Shown here in pieces: positions 48,730 through 60,955 of a stretch of DNA of 64,000 bases. Both the position numbers and the translations under genes were made by a program. Source of the stretch: Pseudovirgaria hyperparasitica (lineage: Eukaryota > Ascomycota > Dothideomycetes > Acrospermales > Acrospermaceae). The first letter of the stretch is position 1. Every line of letters starts with the position of its first letter. The DNA is taken from positions 377,259 through 441,258 of the forward strand of contig NW_022985551.1 in assembly GCF_010093815.1 (NCBI RefSeq), given 5' to 3'. Under the pieces are notes generated by a model. The model worked only from the letters and a program-made list of their open reading frames with translations. It did not search any database and was not told the origin of the DNA.

Positions 48730-50142
48730 ATTCGTCGTGTTTTTATAGGGTTTCTAGTCCCTAATAGTAGTAACCTTTTTATTACTCGGTCGCCTCCCTT
48801 TAATATCGTAGACGTATTCTATAACGTTAGCGGCTTTAATATACTACTAAGTCTTCTTACTACTTAGGGCGTATCTAGCGCGCTCTATATCTATAAGAAC
48901 CTTATCCACGTTAATTAAATATTCTAGAATATACCTACGAATTCTAGGTAGAGCCTCCTTAGAGTTATATTTCGTTATAGGTCCTTTAATATCTAAGTTA
49001 TCTAGGAATAGTAGAGCCCTCTCCGGGATGTATTCTTATATAATAGTTAATATAATTCTAACGAACTAAGCTACTAAATTAGTGGCCTCTTAAGGTAATA
49101 TTATCCCACGTAGTAATTCTAGGGGCGTTATAAACCCCGTTAAGTCTCGGTAATACTCTACTAATAGAATCTAATTATATTCTAAGAAGAAGTTAGTAAA
49201 CGTTAAGACGGCTATCCCTATAAAGTACTCCGAGAACTCTTTACACGAGGGCGGTGTGGCCGTATTATAAATAGTAACTCGGTTGATTTCTATCGCCGAA
49301 TTAATTAACCTATAATCTCGTTCCTTATTGGCTTCCTTCTTCTTTTCCACGAGAAAATAGGCGTTTTAATAAGGACTACTATAGGGCTTAAGCCTTCTAC
49401 TATTAAGACGCTCTTTTAGAATTATAAGTACCTTCCTATAAAGGGCTCTAGAAATATTAAAGTTCTTAGCCTACTATACCTTATATTCTACCGTTCGGAT
49501 CTTCTACGGAGGTGCCACCTCTTTATTAAATTTACTAAGGTATAAGAATTCCTATACTAGTACTTCCTCACGATATAATAAGATTATATATAGTAACTTA
49601 AGTTCCGTAGAACGTAGCTCTATTCTAATCTTTAGCTAACTTATATATAGAGGCGTTAGACGTGTTCCTAGCGGGATAGTTACCCTTCGAGACTCTATTA
49701 GTCTATTAAACACGTTAAGGCCTAGGTGGACGGCTAGAAGAAGTACCTACCGTGCGATTACTCGTTCACGCTAGTCTAGATACCCTAATAGATTTCTAGG
49801 AACCTTTTAGTGGGCTTCGGAGTCATCTATAGGGTATACTTTAACTCCCTTTCTTTTATATATAGTAGCTATACTAAATCCCTTTAATACCCTAGATGAA
49901 TACCGTCTTTAGAGACCGGTAGAGCCTACTATAAGCCGTTCTATTATTATACCTTATTTATATATAAAGGTAGCGTACCTTACTACTATAACTAGGGCGG
50001 CTAAGTTATCTTTTCTTAATAACTAAGTAATATTTTTAGGCCGGATTTTCTCGGAAAGTAACTCTATATAACTTATTTCTATATCCGTATAAAAATATAG
50101 CCTATCCCCTTTATTAGTAGGTTTACCAGACCCTATTTAGTA

Positions 50143-50181
50143 CGGATTATTAGTTAAGGGTAGCCCTTAACTAATAATCCG
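50143..50181. repeat. Palindrome P2 homologue in element E pol
   Basis: Perfect 18-bp arms CGGATTATTAGTTAAGGG around TAG. Confidence 0.92.
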
Positions 50182-52864
50182 GCTTAACTCCGGCTTCCGG
50201 CGATATACTCTACTATATAGTTAGTCTCTAGCCACGGAGTTACCCTTCTTCTCTAAGACTAGAATATACTTATCTAGACTAGTTTCGAAGGTTATATATT
50301 CTTATCTATATATAGAGTAGACTATTAAGAGTACTTATCTAGAGGCTAACCTCTATACCGTAAGTAAGGCCTATCTAGTATATAGCTCCCCTAGAATAAG
50401 ATTATAATTAAGTTTACTATATATAAATATCGAAGTAGCTATAACGATCCGACCTATACGGATAGGGTATTACTATACTATTCCTACGAATAGAGTACTA
50501 TACTAAGTAGTACTAACTAAACTCGAGTTCTTTATATATAGTAGAAGCGAAGATATTACTAGTCTAAGACGCCTTATAGTATCTAGTCGAATACTATTTA
50601 CCTATACGCCACTATTAAATAGTACTATACTAGTTACTCTTTTAGGACTAACTTCTATAGGGTACCTTAGATACTCGGCCACTAGCCTTACTATCCCTTC
50701 CTTAAGCTAATTAATATCTCGTTATATAATAGCCGTCCCTATAGTATAGAGGGGTGCTAATATATTAAGTTTATTTATCTTAGGAGCCATAGTATAGTTA
50801 TTTCTTTCTTTCCTCTCGGCTCTCTCTTCTTAAGCCTTATAGATCTCTCTAGCTATAAAGTCGGGGGCGCCCTTCTCGAATACCGTATAATATAAGTTAC
50901 TATTAAGGCTTAATAGTTCGCTAATAGTAATGTCTATAGTTATCCCTAGAACGCGTACTAGCCATACTTCGCTAGCTTCTATACTTAGCCGCTATCCTTC
51001 GCGTAGATAGTTATTAAGCTTAACGCCTTAGATACGTGCCTTTTAACTAGGATTTAGACTATCCCCTTTATCTATCTTATCCTCCGGCGCCGTTAGCTCT
51101 TATTTAGACGTTCTCTAGTTACTACTCTTCTCGCTATCCTCCTATTCCTTAATAATTCTTATATACTACTCTTTACGTATTCCGTAGAGACGGGCGATCT
51201 TTCTTTCCTTAGTACGATTAGGTATACTCTTTATAATCCCCCTTCTAGATATTATAAGCATAGCGGGCTCTTCTAGAGCTATCTCCTTATAGATATATCT
51301 ATTACTAGCTATATCGAAGCGTTTATAGAATTCTATATATCTATCTTTCTTACTCTTGGGCGACGTGACTTCTTCTTCTAAATTACTATCCGCTAAGACC
51401 TAGTAGAGACCCTTTATAGATTTTATACTAATACTATATACTAGCACTCCCTATAAAGCGTTAATATTTACTATAGACGTAGAAACCTTCACTCCTTCTC
51501 CGTACTAGCTTAGGCCGTTTTAAACCGTTACTACGTAGTTCTAGATAGCTTATAGAGTAGCTTATAGCCCTACTAAGGAGGGTAGTAATAGGATTTCTTC
51601 TCCGTTCGCCCCGAAACGCCCTTAGAATACTTATACCCCGTTAATATTTAGTAATCCGTCTCTAATGTATTCTACTATCTCCGGACATCTATATATTAGG
51701 TAATCTCCTCTATATGTAATGTATATAATTAGTCTTCGAGGCCTATTCTAGAATATAATACCTTCTTAGAAGTCTCGGGTAGAGACGTATTCTCTATTCT
51801 ATATATAATTCTATAGATAAACTTACGTTAGTTCTATAGACATGCCTCGTACTTAGAGATATACTAAAAGATTTAGCCTTCGCGCCTACTAGTTAATAAT
51901 AGCCGAAAGTAGCTTAGGTTCGTACTTCTTAAGGGATAGAAATAAGGGATTAGAGGTAAAGTAGGACTTTATCTTAATTAACGTGAGGTCTAGTTTACTA
52001 AATCTCTCTACTATCTCGTTAAACTTATCCGATTCTAGCGTAATGTGTACTACGACTAGAGAGGGGTAGTTAAATTTATTAGTTCTTCTTTCTTTATATA
52101 ACTACTCTTCTAAGCTAGTCTTCTTACTCCCTATCTTTAATTTATAGTATATAGCTATGGCTAGCTCTTATACGGCTAAGTACTTATTAATACGAGCTAG
52201 TTCCTTAAGTACTCTAGCCTTTCGTAATACGAAGCCATAGATAATTATCTAGTTATAACTATATACTTCTATCGTAAGTTAATATTTCTCTATAGCCCGA
52301 GCCTTAAGACTATTAGGCAGCCCTTCTAGGAAGAGCTCTATTCGTGAATACGAGCTTAGGCTTTCTTTAGCCGTAAGTTTCTCTATAATAATATAATACT
52401 AGGAGTAGTATATAGGGAGAAAGTAGGATAGGTCTACTTTAACCATTTCCACGTATTTTCAAACAAAGTAGATAGTGCCTTCCTTAAGGGTAGAGTTAAA
52501 TAGAGAGAATTCCTTTAATAATTCTTCACGTAGCGTGGCCTACTACTATTTCTAAAATCTACTTATTCCTTTAATAGTAGGACGGAGATAGTCCTCGTAG
52601 TATAATAGTAGGGAGGTTATCTTCTTATTAGGCGGAACTTTATAGTTTATATATATATCCTCGTACTTCTAAAGGAAGGCTATAATATTTATTCCTTTAA
52701 AGCGCTCGGGGGCTAGGGTAGGTAGAGATACTATCCTTCCTTATCGCGTAAATGCTACGAAGAAGTTAAGTATCTCTCTATAAGTTACTAGGTCGTTATT
52801 TTAAGCTCCTATCGCACTATTACTAGTAGTAGATATACTAGTAGAGACGCTAGGGGTAAGGTTA

Positions 52865-52889
52865 TTAGTTAAGGGATTACCTTAACTAA
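52865..52889. repeat. Palindrome P3 homologue in element E gag
   Basis: Arms TTAGTTAAGG / CCTTAACTAA around a 5-base centre. Confidence 0.75.
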
Positions 52890-53393
52890 AGGTTAGCCTA
52901 ATGCGTCTACCTATAATACCTATTATCCCTTCTCTATGTTAACTAATCCCTTTATAAGGTAAACTATTACTATCATCTTTATTAATATAAGGTTCACGGT
53001 ATCCTACTTATATTATTATCTTCGTATAAGGCGTTCCTAAAGTAGTATACTCGTATAGCCGTATTTATAAATAACAGCTATAGTAGTACTAAATAGGTTA
53101 TATTTATCGTTTTTAAACTCTTCTTTACTACTTTATCTAGCCCTATTTTATATTCTATTCCCCTAAGATATTTTCGAGTCGTGCTATTACCCGTATTAGT
53201 ATGCGCATGCTTTTTACGGCTACTTTTAAGAGGCTAGCCCCTAGCGACTCTAGACTCCCTGTTTTCCGGACTCATGGCTTCGATCTAGTAAGTCTAGACT
53301 ACCTTATTAGGCACGCTATATACTTCCTCTAAGCTAGTTTCGGAGTCCTAATCTCCCTCTATAAGTTCGTAGTCCGGGTATAACCTCTAAAAT

Positions 53394-53720
53394 TATAGTA
53401 AGCTATTACTACGTGTGTCCCTTTTATAAATGGCTATGTTTCTAGTATAGTAGTTACGACGAACTCATAAGTATCTCTCCTAGGTATTATGAGTTCTCTT
53501 TGAACGCACGATCTTAATTAATTCTTTAATAGCTAAGCCTAATAATCAATATCTATAGAGGCCTATGAACGTAAGGAAAGGTCGAATAGTCGAATATTAG
53601 TAATAGGGGAAGCGCGCCAAGCAGAATGACCAAGGAAAACGCCCTCCTTAAGTATATAATAAAGCCATGTAATCGAGCTAGGGACACATACATGTGGGGC
53701 TGTAGGAGCGGCCTTCCACA
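53394..53720 (-). repeat. Element E 5' LTR (327 bp)
   Basis: Starts TATAGTAAGCTATTAC and ends CCTTCCACA. Shares the 45-bp deletion with its partner. Confidence 0.93.
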
Positions 53721-53724
53721 CTAG

Positions 53725-54190
53725 TTCTTTTAATGTAATCGTCTTCTATATAGGGACGTACCTAGATATCTTTATAAGTCTATCCACGATAATAAGAATT
53801 AAATTATAACTTATTCTAAGCCTCTCGCTTAGAGGTAAGTTAACTATAAAATCTATAGTAATATCTTCCTATATAAAGAGGGGGACTAGTAGAGGCTATA
53901 AGTTTCTATATAGCTTATATCTAGGTGCCTTTATTCTTTAATAAATCGGATAAGTAGCTATCTATTCTTTAACGTACTTAGGTATATCTTCCTAAAAATA
54001 GTACTAATAAATCGAGCTTAGGGTGCGTATATACCCAAAATGTTCTACTAGGTTAGTGTTATAGTATCGGCTAACTATAGTAAATCGTACGTTATCTATC
54101 GGTATATAGTACTTTCTATTATAGTAGAGTAAGCTATCTATAAAGGTCTACTTATAGTCTACTTCGGTCTATAATAACCTATCTTACTAT
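53725..54190 (-). pseudogene. pol: Family G integrase, N-terminal half
   Basis: Minus strand: linker YYNRKYYIPIDN, then the HHCC zinc-binding region as NTNLVEHFGYIRTLSSIY (second His kept in EHFGY) and YVKEQIATYPIYQRIKAPRYK-like sequence with Cys to Tyr changes, then the core FIVNLPLSERLR and LIIVDRLIKISRY. The gene is cut at 53720 by element E. At its upstream end it is joined to element F within the shared string CTTACTAT. Confidence 0.82.
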
Positions 54191-54655
54191 TTTAGAGGTC
54201 GTACCCGGACTACGAACTTATAGGGGGAGATTAGGACTCCGAAACTAGCTTAGGGGAAGTATATGGCGTGCCTAATAAGGTAGTCTAGACTTACTAGATC
54301 GAAGCCACGAGTCCGGAAAACAGGGAGTCCGGAGTCGCTAGGGGCTAGCCTCTTAAAAGTAGCCGTAAAAAGCATACGCATGCTAACACGGGTAATAGCG
54401 CGACTCGAAAATGTCTTAGGGGAATGGGATATAAAATAGGGCCAGATGAAGTAGCAAAGAAGAGTTCAAAAACGATAAATATAACCTGTTTAGTACTACT
54501 ATAGCTGTTATTTATAAACACGGCTACACGAGTACACTACTTTAGGAACGCCTTACACGAAGATAATAATATAAGTAGGATACCGTGAACCTTATATCGA
54601 TGAAGACGATAGTAATAGTTCACCTTATAAAGGGATTAATTAACATGGAGAAGGG
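54191..54655 (+). other. Element F leader between former 5' LTR and gag
   Basis: Non-coding leader homologous to the region beside the 5' LTR in D and E. D carries its LINE in this leader; F has the empty site (tatcgatgaagacgatag near 54597). The primer-binding site could not be assigned. Confidence 0.6.
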
Positions 54656-54692
54656 ATAATAGGTGTTATAGGTAGACGTATTGGGCTAACCT

Positions 54693-54717
54693 TTAGTTAA
54701 GGTAATCCCTTAACTAA
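54693..54717. repeat. Palindrome P3 homologue in element F gag
   Basis: TTAGTTAAGG, TAATC, CCTTAACTAA. In the gag frame it reads FSxGNPLTNN about 12 codons after the start. Confidence 0.75.
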
Positions 54718-57400
54718 TAACCTTACCCCTAGCGTCTCCACTAGCACACCTACTACTAGTAATAGTGCGATAGAAGCTTAAAATAATAACCTAGTAACTC
54801 GTAGAGAGATGCTTAACTTCTTTATAGCATTTACGCGATAAGGAAGGATAGTACCTCTATCTACCCTAGCCCCCGAGCGCTTTAAAGGAATAAACATTAC
54901 GGCCTTCCTTCGAAAGTACGAGGACATATATATAAACTACGAAGTTCCGCCTAATAAGAAGATAACCTCTCTACTATTATACTACGAGGACCATCTCCGT
55001 CCTACTATTAAAGGAATAGATAGGTTTTAGAAATAGTAGTAGGCTATACTACGTGAAGAATTATTAAAGGAATTCTCTCTATTTGACTCCGCCCTTAAGG
55101 AAGGCACTATCTACTTTATCCGAAAATACGTGGAAATGGTTAAAGTAGACCCATCCTACTCTCTCCCTATATACTACTCCCGGTATCGTGTTATCACGGA
55201 GAAACTTACGGCTAAAGGAAGCCTAAGCTCGTATTCGCGAATAGAGCTCTTCCTAGAAGGGCTGCCTAATAGTCTTAAGGCTCGGGCTATAGAGAAATGT
55301 TAACTTATAATGGAAGCACATAGTTACGACTAGGTAATTATCTATAACTTCGTATTACGAAAGGCTAGAGTACTTAAGAAACTAGCTCGTATTAATAAGC
55401 ACTTAGCCGCATAAGAGCTGGCCATAGCCATGTACTATAAATTAAAGATAGAGAGTAAGAAGACCAGCTTAGAAGAGTAGTTACATAAAGAAAGAAGAAC
55501 TAATAAATTTAGCTACCCCTCTCTAGTCGAAGTACACGTCGCGCTAGAATCGGATAAGTTTAACGAGATAGTAGAGAGATTTAGTAAACTAGACCTTACG
55601 TTAATTAAGATAAAGTCCTACTTTATCTCTAATCTCTTATTCTTATCCCTTAAGAAGTATAAACCTAAGCTACTTTCGGCCATTATTAACTAGTAGGCGC
55701 GAAGGCTAAATCTTTTAATATACCCCTAAGTATAAGACATGCCTATAGAATAAATATAAGTTTATCTATAGAATTATATATAGAATAGAGAATACGTCTC
55801 TACCCGAGACTCCTAAGAAGGCGTTATAGTCTAGGATAGGCCTCGAAGACCGATTATATATATCACGTATAGAGGAGATCACCTAATATATAGATGTCCG
55901 GAGATAGTAGGATACATTAGAGACGGATTACTAAATATTAATAGGGTGCGAGTATTCTAAGAGCGTTTCGGGGCGAACGGAGAAGAAATCCTATTACCAC
56001 CCTCCTCGGTAGAGCTATAAGCTACCCTATAAGCTATCTGGAACTACGTAGTAACGGTTTAAAACGGCCTAAGCTAGTATGGAGGGGGAGTAAAGGTTTC
56101 TACGTCCGTAGTAAACATTAATACTTTATAGAGAGTGCCGGTATATAGTATTAGTATAAAATCTACGAAGGGTCCCTACCAGGCCTCGGTAGACAGCGAT
56201 TCGGAAGAAGAAGTCACGTCGCCCGAGAGTAAGAAAGATAGATATATAGAATTCCACGAACGCTTCGACGTAGCTAGTAATAGATATATCTACGAGGAGA
56301 TGGCCCTAGAAGAGCCCGCTATACTTATAATATCTAGAAGGGGGATCACGAAGAGTACACCTAATTATACTAAGGAAAGAAAGATCATCTATCTCCGCGG
56401 AATGCGTAAAGGGTAGTATATAAGGATTATTAAGGAATAGGAGGACGGCGAGAAGAGTAGCGACTAGAGAACGTCTAAATAAGAGCTAACGGCGCCTAAG
56501 GATAAGATAGATAAAGGGGATGGCCTAAATCCTAGTTAAAAGGCACGTATCCGAGACGTTAAGCTTAATAACTATCTACGCGAGGGATAGCGGCTAAGTA
56601 TAGAAGCTAGCGAAGTATAGCTGGTACGCGTTCTAGGGATAACTATAAATATTACTATTAGCGAACTATTAAGCCTTAATAGTAACTTATATCGTGTGGT
56701 GTTCGAGAAGGGCGCCCCTAACTTTATAGCTAGAGAGGTCCACGAGGCTTAAGAGGAGAGAGCCGAGAAGAAAGAAAGAAACGACTATACTATGGCTCCC
56801 GAGATAAATAAACTTAATATATTAGTACCCCTCTATGCCACGGGGACGGCTATTATATAATGAGATATTAATTAGCTTAAGGAAGGGATAGTAAGGCTAG
56901 TGGCCGAGTGTCCGAGGTATCCTATGAAAGTTAGTTCTAAAAGGGCGACTAGTATAGTACTATTTAATAGTGGCGCGTAGGTAAATAGTATTCGACTAGA
57001 TGCTACGAGGCGTCTCGGGCTAGCGATATCTTTACTTCTACTATATATAAAGAACTCGAGTTTAGTTAGCGCTACTTAGTATAGTACTCTATTCGTGGGA
57101 ATAGTATAGTAATACCCTATCTATATAGGTTAGATCGTTACGGCTACTTCGATATTCGTATATAGCGAACTTAATTATAACCTTATCCTAGGGGAGCCAT
57201 ATACTAGGCAGGCCTTACTTACGGTATAGAGGTTAGCCTCTAGGTAAGTACTCTTAATAGTCTACTCTATATATAGATAAGAACGTGTAACCTTTAAAAC
57301 CAGTCCGGATAAGTATATTCTAGTCTTAGAGAAGGAGGGTAACTCCGTGGCTAGAGACTAACTATATAGCGGAGTATATCGCTAGAAGCCGGAGTTAAGC

Positions 57401-57439
57401 CGGATTATTAGTTAAGGGCTACCCTTAACTAATAATCCG
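57401..57439. repeat. Palindrome P2 homologue in element F pol
   Basis: Perfect 18-bp arms around CTA. In the pol frame it reads RIISxGLPLTNNP, between protease and RT. Confidence 0.92.
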
Positions 57440-60400
57440 TACTAAATAGGGTCCGGTGAACCCACTAACGAAGGGGATAGGATATATTTTTATACGGATA
57501 TAGAAATAAGTTATATAGAGTTACTTTCCGAGAAAATCCGGCCTAAAAATATTACTCGGTTATCGAGAAAAGATGACTTAGCCGCCCTAGTTACGGCGGT
57601 AAGGTACGCTACCTTTATATATAAATAAGACACGATAATAGAACGGCTTATAGCAGGCTCCACCGGCCTCTAAAGACGGTATTTATCCGGGGTATTAAAG
57701 GGATTTAGTATAGCCACCATATATAAAAGAAAGGGAGTTAAAGTACACCCTATAGATGACTCCGAAGCCCACCGAAAGGTCCCTAGGAATCTATTAGGGT
57801 ATCTAGACTAGCGTGAACGAGTAATTATATAGTAGGCACTTCTTCCGGCCGTCCACCTAGGCCTTAACGCGTTTAATAGGCTAATAGAGCCTCGAAGGGT
57901 AACTATCCCGCTAGGAATACGTCTAACGCCTCTATATATAAGTTAGCTAAAGATTAGAATAGAGCTACGTCCTACGGAACTTAAGTTACTATATATGATC
58001 TTATTATATCGCGAGGAAGCACTAGTATGGGAATTCTTATACCTTAGTAAATTTAACGAAGAGGTGGCACCTCCGTAGGAGATCCGAACGGTAGAATATA
58101 AGATATAGTAGGCTAAGAACTTTAATATTCCTAGAGCCCTTTATAGGAAGGTACTTACGATCCTAAAAGAGCGTCTTAATAGCGGAAGGCTCGAGCCCTA
58201 TAGTAGTCCTTATTAAAACGCCTATTTTCTCGTAGAAAAGAAGAAGGAAGCTAATAAGGAACGAGATTATAGGTTAATCAATTCGGCGATAGAAATCAAC
58301 CGAGTTACCATTCGTAATACGGCCACGCCGCCCTTATATAAAGAATTCTCGGAGTACTTCACGGGGATAGCCGTCTTAACGTTTACCGACTTCTTCTTAG
58401 AATATAATTAGATTCTATTAGTAGAGTATTACCGAGACTTAACGGGGTTTATAACACCCCTAGGATTACTATACGGGATAATATTACCTTAAGGGGCCAC
58501 TAATTTAGTAGCTTAGTTCGTTAGGATTATATTAACTATTATATAAGAACATATCCCGGAGAGGGCTCTACCATTCCTAGATAACTTAGGTATTAAAGGA
58601 CCTACGACGAAATATAACTCTAAGGAGGCCCTATCTAGAATTTATAGGTATATCCTAGAATATTTAATTAACGTGGATAAGGTTCTTACGGATATAGAGC
58701 GCGCCGGATACGCCCTAAGTAGTAAGAAGACTTAGTAGTGTATTAAAGCCGCTAACGTTATAGAATACATCTGCGGTATTAAAGAGAGGCGACCGAGTAA
58801 TAAAAAGGTTACTACTATTAGGGACTAGAAACCCTATAAAAACACGACGAATGTACGAGCCTTCCTTAGCGTTTATATATATTTCCGGATATAGATCCCC
58901 GGGTATACTATTATCGCATCGCTACTATTTATACTATTAAAGAATAAATCGGCCTAGTAGTAGATAGCTAAGGAGTAGACCTCGATGGACGCGCTAAAGA
59001 TAGCTCTAACTACTACTCCCGCACTAATAACGTTACGGTATAGGATAGGTATAGAAGATATAATTCTAGTAGTAGACTCTAGTAACGTTAGGTGGGGGGC
59101 TACGTTAATGTAGGAGAACGAGGATTATAAATATTAGCTATCGCGGTATGATAGAGGAATATGGTTAAAAGCTAAGAGAAACTACGACACCGTGAAACTA
59201 GAGTACCGAGCCCTCCTCCACGCGTTATAGAAGTTCTAGTAATACCTCTATAGCACGTACTTTATTATAGAAATAGACACGAATACTCTAGTCGCTTAAA
59301 TTAACCGTACTATAACTAACTTACTAGGGGCGCTCGTTACTAGGTGGCTCGCGTGGATTTAGCTATGGAACTTTATAGTTAGGTACGTACCTAGAAAGCG
59401 TAATGTAGTCGCCGACGGTATCTTATAGATGCACGAAGGAGAAGAACCACTAGACGTCCCTACCTTTAACCTAGACGAGTTCGTGGATATGGCTCTATAT
59501 ATAGACGTGCTAGAGACGTCGTTAATTAAGTCTATTAGCGGGAGAGATTACACGATAGAGATACTTAACTATACCGCCATTAAGTCTCCCTTAATAGATA
59601 AATATAGTAATAAATAGTAGAGGATTACGAAGTATCTTACTATACTTAAGAGGCTAACCGACCTAACCGACCGAGCGTATAAGGCCTTTATAACTAACTA
59701 CCTAAAGTTCCTCGTGTGTAACCGAATACTCTAGCAGAGAGAAGATAGGCATCGCTAATATACACGAGTAATTAAGGATCCGAATACTAGGGCGCGTATA
59801 ATTACTACTACTCACGACGAGATAGATTATAGAGGTAGCGAAGGGACCCTTAGAAGGATTAAGAATAAGTATTGGTAGGTAGGTATACGTAGAGACGTGC
59901 GATAGCACGTGAAAACCTATAATAAATATTAATAACGAAGTAAGCTCCTCGGAGGTCTTAATAAAGGGCTCTACCACGTTATAACGCCTATTCTTTAGTA
60001 AAGAATATACTTAGACGTAACGACACTACCACCTTCTATAGGGTATAGTAAAGTAGTATCTATACGAGAATAGCTAAGCGGATAGACTAAGGCGGAGGTA
60101 TATACGGCGGCCACGTCCATAGTTATTATAAAGTTCCTCTTTAAGAACGTAATCTATAGATATGGAATCATTCCTAAAATTACCTATAACGGTAGTAGAG
60201 AAAATATAGGTACCATAGAGGAGCTCCTCCGACTCTATAGAATTCATTAGAAGGTTATATCTATATATAATCCCCGAGTAAATAGGATTATTAAGAGAAG
60301 TTTTATACTACTCGCTAATACTCTTACGAAGATAACTAATGGCGGATTCAAGAACTAGCCTGACCACCTCCATGCGGTCGTCTAGATAGATAGAATAACG

Positions 60401-60955
60401 ACACGTACTAGTATAGGGTATAGTACCGTATACCTCGTGCTCGGCCATAAACCAATCATGCCTATTAAAGTCGAATTTAAGTCGCTCCGAATGCTCCCTT
60501 AGGACGAGGTGCGATTAATGTCTAACTTACTCGCTCTTTAAGCTAGATAACTTAAGAGAAGATCCGAGGATCTTAAGGAGGCCTATACCTACACGACACG
60601 AACGCGTAAGGAATTAAGAGAGACATGGAATAACGACTATTACCTTCGTTAAGAGTCGTTACTAGTCGATATAATTATCCTCCTATACGACTCGTAGCGA
60701 TAGAAGGATATAGGGCGAAAGCTAAGGTAGTATTAGAGGGGGCCATATAGAATCCAGTCCGTGTTTAATTATACTTATAAGCTCGCGGAGCTTAATAGAG
60801 CCATGCTTAGAGGGACGTTTCCTAGCCATAGGTTAAAGAAATATTTTATAAGAAATGCGAGTAACGAGAGTCACGACGAGCCCTCGCGACTACTAATCGG
60901 AAGAATTACCGAGGAAAATAAGGAGAGTAGTAATAAGGAAAACTATTATAAATAA

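Larger units (their letters stand above)
46645..52926 (-). pseudogene. gag-pol: Element E gag-pol (with assembly gap)
   Basis: Homologue of D gag-pol from the mutated start (ATA at 52924-52926) to TAA at 46645-46647. Relative to D one T is missing at about 46885-46890 (ccctatatcctct against ccctatatccttct), a frameshift. The 55-N gap at 48675-48729 replaces about 72 bp present in D at 29114-29185. P7 and P8 palindromes are conserved. The plus-strand ORF at 47622-47897 is a shadow. Confidence 0.8.
42389..53720 (-). mobile_element. Element E: second copy of the D family, inside a family G integrase
   Basis: 327-bp LTRs at 42389-42715 and 53394-53720, with termini TGTGG...CCACA and target duplication CTAG (42385-42388 and 53721-53724). 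Gene order as in D, minus strand, without the LINE. An assembly gap of 55 N (48675-48729) falls in pol. Most differences from D are transitions, often the paired change CG/TA. Confidence 0.93.
39527..54190 (-). mobile_element. Family G chromovirus, 3' part, split by element E
   Basis: Two minus-strand pieces, 53721-54190 and 39523-42388, are halves of one integrase-chromodomain gene interrupted by E. Removing E and one CTAG rejoins the integrase frame exactly. Its left end is interrupted by D, with a remnant at 22281-22776. Its 5' part (gag, PR, RT) is missing, because the sequence passes abruptly into element F at about 54190. Its sequence at 54085-54190 matches positions 1-106, so it is the same family as the left-edge element. 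Confidence 0.85.
54656..60955 (+). pseudogene. gag-pol: Element F gag-pol: one 2,100-codon frame
   Basis: Gag to integrase lie in a single frame, ending TAA 60953-60955. The start at 54656 is ATA (ATG in D). Gag region: LAPERFKGINITAFLRKYED near 54865. Protease near 56957-56990: VLFNSGA (DSG to NSG). RT: YFLVEKKKEANKERDYRLIN near 58222 and catalytic FLDN at 58574-58585 followed by LGIKGP, the variant seen in a fungal Ty3/gypsy group with FxDDxxxKGP. RNase H: VVDSSNVRWGATL near 59070. Integrase: YLDVTTLPPS near 60010 and YNPRVNRIIKRS near 60270. Surviving ORFs 56135-56416, 59429-59617 and 60761-60955 are real pieces of this frame. RIP stops abound. Confidence 0.87.

Noticed and set aside
23299-57439. 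CRISPR-like array or terminator series made of the recurring palindromes
   Set aside because: Copies are kilobases apart, have no spacers and lie in eukaryotic transposons. Bacterial-type terminators do not apply.
59702-59977. Minus-strand ORF of 91 codons in F, with counterparts at 47622-47897 and 28129-28335
   Set aside because: It recurs in all three copies only because it is antisense to the conserved integrase region of gag-pol.
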